DNA of 64,000 bases, from NCBI RefSeq assembly GCF_008973715.1, contig NZ_WBOL01000005.1:124001-188000 (forward strand), in the 5' to 3' direction. Made by a program: the position numbers and the translations under genes. The notes beneath the pieces were generated by a model that worked only from the letters and a program-made list of their open reading frames with translations, was not told the origin of the DNA and made no database searches. This document shows, piece by piece, positions 57,717 to 64,000 of this stretch; the first letter of the stretch is position 1, and each line of letters begins with the position of its first letter. This stretch comes from Nitrincola schmidtii (GTDB lineage: Bacteria; Pseudomonadota; Gammaproteobacteria; Pseudomonadales; Balneatricaceae).

Positions 57717-59051
57717 ATGCGACAACCAGAGCTTTTATCCCCCGCAGGGACACTGAAAAACATGAAATATGCATTTGCTTATGGAGCAGATGCGGTATAC
57801 GCAGGACAGCCTCGTTATAGTCTGCGCGTCCGTAATAATGATTTTAACTACCAAAATTTAGCGGAAGGGATAGAAACTGCTCATCGTTTGGGCAAAAAGT
57901 TCTTTGTTGCCAGTAATATCTTGCCACATAACTCTAAACTGAAAACCTACATGGATGACATTGTCCCCGTGGTTGAGATGGGGCCGGATGCACTCATCAT
58001 GTCCGATCCGGGGCTGATCATGATGGTAAAGGAACGCTTCCCAGATCTGCCGATTCACTTATCGGTTCAAGCAAATACCATGAACTGGGCCACAGTGAAG
58101 TTTTGGCATCAAGCAGGCATCGAGCGGGTCATACTGTCACGTGAACTGTCCTTAGAGGAAGTGGAAGAGATACGCCAGCGTTGTCCAGAGATGGAAATCG
58201 AAGTGTTTGTGCATGGTTCACTCTGTATAGCATACTCTGGCCGTTGCTTACTGTCTGGCTACATCAACCATCGCGATCCTAATCAGGGCACCTGCACTAA
58301 CGCCTGTCGTTGGAAATACGATGCACATGAAGCGACGCAAAACGAGTCGGGTGATATTGTTCCTGTGCAGTCATTTGATCCAATGTTAGGTGAAGGTAAA
58401 CCGACCGATAAGATCGTGTTACTGCAAGAAGCCTCTCGTCCCGATGACTATATGCCTGCTTTTGAGGATGAGCATGGCACTTATATTATGAATTCTAAAG
58501 ACTTGCGTGCGATTCAGCATGTTCACCGCCTAGCGGCAATGGGTGTGGACTCGTTAAAGATCGAAGGGCGTACTAAGTCGCACTATTACGTTGCCAGAAC
58601 CGCTCAAGCCTATCGTCAGGCGATTGATGATGCGGTGGCAGGTAAGCCGTTCAATATGGAATTGATGGATACACTGGAGAATCTCGCCAATCGAGGTTAT
58701 ACCGAAGGTTTTTATCGCCGTCATGTGCATGATGAATATCAGAACTATGAAACAGGCAATTCGATTGGTGTGCATCAGCAGTTTGTCGGTGAAGTGGTCG
58801 AGCATGATGCAGAACAGGGTTTGTTGAAGGTCGATGTTAAAAACCGTTTTGAGCGCGGCGATACCATGGAGCTTATGACGCCTGCAGGCAATAAGCGCTT
58901 TCGGTTAGAAGAGTTATTGGATAAGAAGGGCGCTCAGATCGATGTCGCACCGGGGACGGGTTATCGAGTGACCATTCCGTTGGATTTTAATACTGATATG
59001 ACCTATGCACTGCTGATGCGTGATCTACCTAACGCTCCAGCAAGGAGTTGA
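57717..59051 (+). CDS. trhP: tRNA hydroxylation protein TrhP (U32 peptidase family)
   Basis: 444 aa. An N-terminal U32 domain (ELLSPAGTLKNMKYAFAYGADAVYAG) with the four-cysteine cluster C170, C177, C193 and C197 (HGSLCIAYSGRCLLSGY...GTCTNACRW), then a C-terminal beta-barrel. In E. coli TrhP (YegQ) makes 5-hydroxyuridine at position 34 of several tRNAs using prephenate and an Fe-S cluster. The peptidase name of the family is historical. It is followed directly by a UbiA-like gene. Confidence 0.93.
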   Translation: MRQPELLSPAGTLKNMKYAFAYGADAVYAGQPRYSLRVRNNDFNYQNLAEGIETAHRLGKKFFVASNILPHNSKLKTYMDDIVPVVEMGPDALIMSDPGLIMMVKERFPDLPIHLSVQANTMNWATVKFWHQAGIERVILSRELSLEEVEEIRQRCPEMEIEVFVHGSLCIAYSGRCLLSGYINHRDPNQGTCTNACRWKYDAHEATQNESGDIVPVQSFDPMLGEGKPTDKIVLLQEASRPDDYMPAFEDEHGTYIMNSKDLRAIQHVHRLAAMGVDSLKIEGRTKSHYYVARTAQAYRQAIDDAVAGKPFNMELMDTLENLANRGYTEGFYRRHVHDEYQNYETGNSIGVHQQFVGEVVEHDAEQGLLKVDVKNRFERGDTMELMTPAGNKRFRLEELLDKKGAQIDVAPGTGYRVTIPLDFNTDMTYALLMRDLPNAPARS

Positions 59052-59924
59052 TTGGATTTGGTTAATCCTGCTGCGTTAGAAAAATATCGCTTTTCTAAGG
59101 CGCTAAGACCATTTTCGTTTCCCGTTGCGATTATTGCTTGCTTGGTGGGTATCGCAGCGGCTTATGCAGATGGTTATTGGAATTTGGGATCGGTTAGCCT
59201 GATTCTCGTCGCTGGTGTTCTGCTTCAAGCCGGCGTTAATCTGATCAATGATCATGCTGATTTGCCTCTTTTGACAGGCTCTGATCCTTTGCTGCAACTT
59301 TCCCGTGATCGCGTTCGCTTCAATTTTAAGGTTGGCATGCTATGCTTTTTAATTGCAGCCGTGATTGGCTTTTATCTGATAACTATCGCGGGATTATCGC
59401 TATTACTCATTAGTGTCGTCGGTTTACTGGGTGCTCTTGGCTATACAGTGGCTCCGATTAATTATAAAAATCGTGGTCTTGGTGTGATCATGGTGTTTTG
59501 GCTAATGGGTGTGTTAATGATTACCGGTAGTTATATAGCCGTCGGTGCACCCTTTGATTGGTCAATCGTCTGGTTGTCTTTGCCGATCAGTTGCTTGGTG
59601 TCACTATTGTTATTGAGTAATGAGCTACGCGATTATGAGAGAGATATCGATGATGGTCTCTCGACTTTAACGGTGAGGTTGGGCTACCAATCCAGTGTTT
59701 GGATCTACTGGAGCTTATTAGTAAGCGCCCTAGCGATTAGCATTGTGCTAGCCCTGTTGGGGTATCTTAGTCATATCTGGCTGCTACTGTTTGTATTGCT
59801 GTTGTTACCCCAACCTTTTCGTCTACTTCAGGCTAAAGCAGCCGATCGGAAAGGGCTTACTCCAGCTACCGCTAGAATATTGTTAGGGTTTGGAACGGTT
59901 TTTTGTCTATTGATCTTGTTGTGA
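59052..59924 (+). CDS. UbiA/MenA-like membrane prenyltransferase
   Basis: 290 aa, eight to nine membrane helices. Both aspartate-rich prenyl-binding motifs are visible: NLINDHAD (about 65-72, NDxxD type) and NELRDYERDIDDG (about 191-203, MenA-like NxLRD). The spacing and NTLxVRLG-like STLTVRLG are closer to MenA than to UbiA, but the second substrate is unknown. A TTG start one base after the trhP stop is used, with AAGGAG upstream; a TTG two codons later (59058) is equally possible. trhP coupling suggests co-expression, not function. Confidence 0.8.
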   Translation: MDLVNPAALEKYRFSKALRPFSFPVAIIACLVGIAAAYADGYWNLGSVSLILVAGVLLQAGVNLINDHADLPLLTGSDPLLQLSRDRVRFNFKVGMLCFLIAAVIGFYLITIAGLSLLLISVVGLLGALGYTVAPINYKNRGLGVIMVFWLMGVLMITGSYIAVGAPFDWSIVWLSLPISCLVSLLLLSNELRDYERDIDDGLSTLTVRLGYQSSVWIYWSLLVSALAISIVLALLGYLSHIWLLLFVLLLLPQPFRLLQAKAADRKGLTPATARILLGFGTVFCLLILL

Positions 59925-60053
59925 TGTCTATCTGATTAAGACTAATAACTGACGCGAATCTCGGTACATTTCAGGTATAATTCAATCTTTATCGTTTGTA
60001 TCTTTGCACAGTAACCTGTCAATTCAAAAAAATTCTGACCGGAGAGAGTCCAC

Positions 60054-61559
60054 ATGAGTGTTATTCGCCAAGACGATTTTATTAGCAGCATCGCCGATGC
60101 GTTGCAGTTTATCTCGTACTACCACCCGATCGATTTTGTCAAAGCGGTGCATGAGGCTTATCTGCGGGAAGAAAACCCAGCAGCAAAAGATGCAATGGCG
60201 CAAATTCTGATCAACTCCCGCATGTGTGCCGAGGGTAAGCGTCCTATTTGCCAAGACACAGGCATCGTGACTGTATTCTTGAAAGTCGGCATGAATGTTC
60301 AGTGGGATGCCAAAATGAGCGTCACCGATATGGTCAATGAAGGTGTTCGTCGTGCCTATTTGAATCCCGATAACGTATTGCGTGCCTCTATCCTTGCTGA
60401 TCCTGCTGGCAAACGTCAAAACACCAAGGACAATACGCCTGCCGTCATTCATTACGAAATCGTTGAAGGCGATGAAGTGGAAGTGCATGTGGCAGCGAAA
60501 GGCGGCGGTTCAGAAAATAAATCCAAGATGGCAATGTTAAATCCATCTGACAGCATCGTGGATTGGATCGTGAAAACGGTACCTACCATGGGTGCGGGCT
60601 GGTGCCCACCGGGCATGTTGGGTATCGGTATTGGTGGTACGGCAGAAAAAGCCGCTGTCATGGCAAAAGAGTCCTTAATGGACCCGATCGATATTCACGA
60701 AATTCGTGAGCGTGGTCCACAAAACCGCGTTGAAGAACTCCGTTTAGAAATCATGGATAAGGTCAATGCGCTCGGTATAGGTGCACAGGGTCTGGGTGGT
60801 TTGACGACGGTTCTGGATATCAAAATCAAAGACTATCCAACTCACGCGGCGTCTTTACCTGTGTGCATGATCCCTAACTGTGCAGCGACACGTCATGCGC
60901 ATTTCACGCTTGATGGTAATGGCCCTGCGGTATTAACACCGCCAAGCCTAGAAGATTGGCCGGAAGTGACGTTTGAAGTAGGTAGCAATACTCGCCGTGT
61001 GAACTTGGATGAAATCACGCCAGAAGAAGTTGCAGAGTGGAAAGTCGGTGAAACGGTTCTGCTCAATGGCAAGATGTTGACCGGTCGTGATGCCGCGCAT
61101 AAGAAAATGATCGAGATGCTCAATAATGGTGAAACTTTGCCTGTTGATCTGAAAGGTCGCTTTATTTACTACGTTGGGCCTGTTGATCCTGTTCGTGATG
61201 AAGTCGTCGGACCTGCGGGTCCAACCACGTCTACCCGCATGGATAAGTTCACGCGTCAAATTCTGGAAACCACCGGTTTGCTAGGAATGATTGGTAAATC
61301 AGAGCGTGGTCCTATCGCTATTGAAGCGATCAAAGACAGTAAAGCGGTTTACTTAATGGCTGTTGGTGGCGCTGCTTACCTAGTGTCTAAGGCGATCGTG
61401 GGCGCTAAAGTGCTGGCCTTCCCAGAGCTGGGAATGGAAGCGATTTATGAGTTTGAAGTCAAAGATATGCCTGTGACAGTGGCTGTGGATGTGAACGGTG
61501 AATCAGTTCACAACACAGGTCCCGCAATGTGGAAAGATATTATTGCTAAAAGCGCTTAA
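60054..61559 (+). CDS. Class I fumarate hydratase
   Basis: 501 aa, [4Fe-4S] class I (FumA/FumB-like, single polypeptide). Cluster cysteines are C66 (RPICQDTG), C184 (GAGWCPPGM) and C276 (IPNCAATRHAHF), matching the three cluster ligands of E. coli FumA. The catalytic TSTRMDKFT is also present. It interconverts fumarate and malate; oxygen-labile. It is smaller than FumA (548), as many marine forms are. A TATAAT lies at 59976-59981, about 73 nt before the start. Confidence 0.93.
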   Translation: MSVIRQDDFISSIADALQFISYYHPIDFVKAVHEAYLREENPAAKDAMAQILINSRMCAEGKRPICQDTGIVTVFLKVGMNVQWDAKMSVTDMVNEGVRRAYLNPDNVLRASILADPAGKRQNTKDNTPAVIHYEIVEGDEVEVHVAAKGGGSENKSKMAMLNPSDSIVDWIVKTVPTMGAGWCPPGMLGIGIGGTAEKAAVMAKESLMDPIDIHEIRERGPQNRVEELRLEIMDKVNALGIGAQGLGGLTTVLDIKIKDYPTHAASLPVCMIPNCAATRHAHFTLDGNGPAVLTPPSLEDWPEVTFEVGSNTRRVNLDEITPEEVAEWKVGETVLLNGKMLTGRDAAHKKMIEMLNNGETLPVDLKGRFIYYVGPVDPVRDEVVGPAGPTTSTRMDKFTRQILETTGLLGMIGKSERGPIAIEAIKDSKAVYLMAVGGAAYLVSKAIVGAKVLAFPELGMEAIYEFEVKDMPVTVAVDVNGESVHNTGPAMWKDIIAKSA

Positions 61560-61576
61560 TCATCCATCCTAGTCAA

Positions 61577-61620
61577 TAAAAAAGACCTTGTTAGTTGATC
61601 CTAGCAAGGTCTTTTTTTTA
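61577..61620. terminator. Bidirectional terminator between fumarase and galU
   Basis: AGACCTTGTTAG pairs with CTAGCAAGGTCT around the loop TTGATC (one G-U); an A run on the left and a run of eight T on the right let it serve both convergent genes. Confidence 0.93.
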
Positions 61621-61634
61621 TGTTGGTTATGTTT

Positions 61635-62507
61635 TTACAGGGTCTTTAAAAAAGCACGTAATTCATCAGCGGTTTCGGGGTGTTGTAAGCCAAACGCGAC
61701 ATTCGCTTGCAATAGTCCTGCTTTGTTACCACAGTCATACAGTTTTCCTGCCATAGAATAGGCCTGTAGTCCTGTTTCAGATAGCAGGGTTTGCAAGGCA
61801 TCGGTGAGTTGTATCTCATCACCAGCACCCGGTGGAGTATTCTTAAGAAGGGTCATCACGCTGGCAGGTAAAATGTAGCGTCCAACGATGGCTAGATTAG
61901 AAGGCGCTTCTGTGGGTGAGGGTTTTTCAACCATGCCTGCGATATCAGCACTTTCCCCAAGATTAACAGCAACCCCTTTGCAATCGACGATACCGTAGCG
62001 TTGTACCTGATCTTCGGGAACGCCCTCAACCATGATTTGACCCAGGCCTGATGCATTAAAGGCTTCAACCATATTACTCATGTCACGGCTAGAATTATGA
62101 TTGTCGATCAACATATCCGGCAACATCACCGCAAAATCATCATCACCCACCACCGGTGCTGCACAGAGGACCGCATGACCTAAACCCAGTGCTTTGGGTT
62201 GACGGACGCTAATCACTTCGGCATCTGCCGGAAGGACATCACGAATACTTTCTAGCAAAGCAGTTTTACCCTTACGCGCAAGCTCGGCTTCCAATTCATA
62301 ATGATGATCGAAGTGATCTTCAATGGCTTGTTTGCCACTCCGTGTCACTAAAATGATTTGACGAAAACCTGCAGCGATCGCCTCTTCCACCACATGTTGA
62401 ATCACGGGCTTATCAACAACGGTTAGCATCTCTTTTGGAATCGCTTTACTGGCGGGAAGAACCCGTGTTCCTAATCCTGCTACGGGTATAACAACTTTAC
62501 TTAACAT
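61635..62507 (-). CDS. galU: UTP-glucose-1-phosphate uridylyltransferase GalU
   Basis: 290 aa. Signature VIPVAGLGTRVLPASKAIPKEML and KPVIQHVVEEAIAAGF at the N terminus, later EKPSPTEAPSNLAIVGRYIL. It makes UDP-glucose for LPS, capsule and osmolyte synthesis. First of the right-hand minus-strand run; yacG and coaE lie upstream of it. Confidence 0.97.
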   Translation of the reverse strand: MLSKVVIPVAGLGTRVLPASKAIPKEMLTVVDKPVIQHVVEEAIAAGFRQIILVTRSGKQAIEDHFDHHYELEAELARKGKTALLESIRDVLPADAEVISVRQPKALGLGHAVLCAAPVVGDDDFAVMLPDMLIDNHNSSRDMSNMVEAFNASGLGQIMVEGVPEDQVQRYGIVDCKGVAVNLGESADIAGMVEKPSPTEAPSNLAIVGRYILPASVMTLLKNTPPGAGDEIQLTDALQTLLSETGLQAYSMAGKLYDCGNKAGLLQANVAFGLQHPETADELRAFLKTL

Positions 62508-62531
62508 CCTAGTTTTCCTTGTGAGTAAAAT

Positions 62532-62738
62532 TCAATGGCGTGTGGGTGATGGTATGTCGATATCTGCAGATGAAAAGTCATCTATGTCAGCTTCGACTGG
62601 TATTTGATAGCCCTCACTTGCCCATTCTCCTAAGTCAATTAACCTGCATCGCTCACTACAAAAAGGACGTGACTTATTTTCTGGTGCGAAGATTGAAGGT
62701 TTGCCACACTGTGGGCAGGGTATTTCACGTTTTGTCAT
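62532..62738 (-). CDS. yacG: DNA gyrase inhibitor YacG
   Basis: 68 aa zinc protein. Ligands C8, C11, C27 and C31 (CPQC...FCSERC) and the [16 protein letters not shown] tail are intact. It binds GyrB and blocks DNA binding. Its neighbour coaE is the usual partner. Confidence 0.96.
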   Translation of the reverse strand: MTKREIPCPQCGKPSIFAPENKSRPFCSERCRLIDLGEWASEGYQIPVEADIDDFSSADIDIPSPTRH

Positions 62739-62759
62739 AAGACTCCAACGGCTTCTTGC

Positions 62760-63359
62760 TTAGTTTCCTGCTGTCAGCCTGAGCTGTTGATCCAGTGCAA
62801 TGACCTGCAACTCAAGCTGATGTAAATCGCTGCTATTATCCAGAATAAAGTCCGCTCTTGCCAGCCGATCGGCGCGTTTTATCTGGGTATTGATTATTTT
62901 TTGCGCAGCTTCAGGGCTCATGTCATCACGATCACAGGTACGTTGCAGCTGTATCGTCTCAGGCACATCGACGACAATGATGGCATCCACAAGTTGATGT
63001 TGGTCGGTTTCAAGCAGTAACGGTGAGGTTAATAGAACATAGGGATGTTGCTGTTGTGTTAATAACCAGTTCAATATGTTTTGTCGTATCAATGGATGTA
63101 ATAAAGATTCAAGCCATTGGCGTTCTTTAGGGTGATCAAAAACGTATTGACGTAGCCATCGACGGTTTAGCTCACCCTTAGCGGTGATGACCTCTGGGCC
63201 AAAATGCTGCTGAATCTCAACTAAGGCAGGTTGATCGGGCTCTACCACATCACGCGCGACTTGATCAGCATCAATAACAGGGACGCCTAGCTTTTCGAAC
63301 AGTCGGCTTGCGGCAGATTTCCCACTGCCGATACCACCTGTCAATCCAATGGTTCGCAT
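62760..63359 (-). CDS. coaE: Dephospho-CoA kinase CoaE
   Basis: 199 aa. P-loop TGGIGSGKSAAS (7-18) and DADQVARDVV (30-39) identify it. It phosphorylates dephospho-CoA in the last step of coenzyme A synthesis. The ATG at 63359 is chosen (MRTIGLTGG start); an upstream ATG at 63416 would add a hydrophobic, non-family extension. With panE the window holds two coenzyme A genes. pilD/pilBC often lie beside coaE-yacG in relatives but are not here. Confidence 0.96.
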   Translation of the reverse strand: MRTIGLTGGIGSGKSAASRLFEKLGVPVIDADQVARDVVEPDQPALVEIQQHFGPEVITAKGELNRRWLRQYVFDHPKERQWLESLLHPLIRQNILNWLLTQQQHPYVLLTSPLLLETDQHQLVDAIIVVDVPETIQLQRTCDRDDMSPEAAQKIINTQIKRADRLARADFILDNSSDLHQLELQVIALDQQLRLTAGN

Positions 63360-63479
63360 GTTTACTGTCTCTTTTATAAGGATCAAATAGCCTAGCACTT
63401 TCAACAGAAAGGACAAACTGCATGGCGCCGGTTTAAATGATAAAATACTCTTTTCCTCTCGAAGAGCTGTTATCGCTTA

Positions 63480-64000
63480 ATGAATCGCAATCCAGATTTG
63501 CTGAAAGGACCGATGCGCTCCGTGTTAGTGCAGATGACTGTCCCGATGATGTTTGGCATCGTCAGCATCATGCTGTTTAACCTTGCTGATATTTGGTTTG
63601 TCGGGAAGTTAGGTACGCTGCCGATGGCAGCGCTGGCGTTCACTTTTCCGGTTTCTTTTGCGGTGGTCAGTTTAGCGATTGGCTTGGGGATTGGTACATC
63701 AGCTACCTTGGCGCGTCGAATAGGAGAGGGCAATGTTGATTCGGCCGCTCAACTGGCATCTTCTATTCTGCTCGTTACGTTTCTTTTACTGCTGCTGGTC
63801 GGTATTGGCGGTCAGTATTCCATTAAACCCATTTTTACACTGTTAGGCGCTGATGAAGCACTGATGCCACTGATCACCGCGTATATGCAAATTTGGTTTG
63901 CCGGATCCGTGTTTATGGTGTTGAACATGGTCTGTAATAGCATTCTTCGAGCGACGGGAGATGTTCGTGGTTCGGCGATGATTATGCTGTTAGCCTCGTT
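63480..64000 (+). CDS. MATE family efflux transporter, 3' end cut by window
   Basis: The ATG at 63480 opens a frame of 173 complete codons that runs off the window. It starts MNRNPDLLKGPMRSVLVQMTVPMM, then FGIVSIMLFNLADIWFVGKLGTLPMAAL, the typical N-terminal half of MATE multidrug/Na+ antiporters. Four membrane helices are visible. Substrate cannot be told. It is divergent from coaE. A second in-frame ATG 11 codons in is possible. Confidence 0.88.
   Translation, partial: MNRNPDLLKGPMRSVLVQMTVPMMFGIVSIMLFNLADIWFVGKLGTLPMAALAFTFPVSFAVVSLAIGLGIGTSATLARRIGEGNVDSAAQLASSILLVTFLLLLLVGIGGQYSIKPIFTLLGADEALMPLITAYMQIWFAGSVFMVLNMVCNSILRATGDVRGSAMIMLLAS

Noticed and set aside
60024-60488. 154-codon open frame opposite the fumarase start
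   Set aside because: Antisense to highly conserved fumarase sequence including the first cluster cysteine; shadow.

Overview
The window is a dense stretch of gammaproteobacterial chromosome. It holds about 70 genes, short intergenic gaps, no insertion sequence, no prophage, no CRISPR array, and moderate base composition. Gene content and order point to an aquatic member of the Oceanospirillales/Pseudomonas side of Gammaproteobacteria: lptD-surA-pdxA-rsmA-apaG; amgK-murU; gatCAB facing mreBCD-maf-rng-yhdP; kdsD-kdsC-lptCAB-rpoN-hpf-ptsN-rapZ-ptsO-darP; mlaFEDCB-ibaG-murA-hisG-hisD-algW. The genus cannot be fixed from the sequence alone.

Layout. 0-4 kb: a pRiA4b ORF-3 family protein, an initiator tRNA with its own promoter and terminator, and a motA-motB-PilZ stator operon. 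4-16 kb: outer-membrane biogenesis (lptD, surA), pdxA, rsmA, apaG; peptidoglycan recycling (amgK, murU); djlA; a DUF3530 protein; rpe; and a di-heme peroxidase with a perfect FNR/ANR box. 16-27.5 kb: the transamidosome genes gatCAB and the cell-shape operon mreBCD with maf, rng and yhdP. 27.5-35 kb: the Lpt/Kdo and nitrogen-PTS cluster around rpoN. 35-44 kb: the Mla lipid-transport operon, ibaG, murA, hisGD, an AlgW/DegS-type protease, a Nif3-family protein and zapG. 44-50.6 kb: a vitamin B12 island with pduO-type adenosyltransferase, btuB under a cobalamin riboswitch, a divergent btuFCD operon, and a degenerate adenosyltransferase paralogue. 50.6-64 kb: ppk2, panE, yajQ, an SDR, fxsA, groESL with a heat-shock promoter, a coiled-coil membrane protein, trhP with a UbiA-like prenyltransferase, class I fumarase, galU, yacG, coaE and the start of a MATE transporter.

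The genes cluster around envelope building. Lpt exports LPS and Mla moves phospholipid. MurA, AmgK and MurU feed peptidoglycan, MreBCD shapes it, SurA chaperones outer-membrane proteins and AlgW senses their misfolding.

The most unusual signals are four. First, mreC seems to begin at an ATT codon whose Shine-Dalgarno is buried in a 13-bp stem. Second, an adenosyltransferase-like paralogue lacking the ATP loop ends the btuFCD operon. Third, a 102-bp palindromic element lies between btuB and pduO. Fourth, a PilZ protein with intact c-di-GMP motifs is translationally coupled to motAB. I found no clearly new multi-gene system; most of the window is ordinary core genome.
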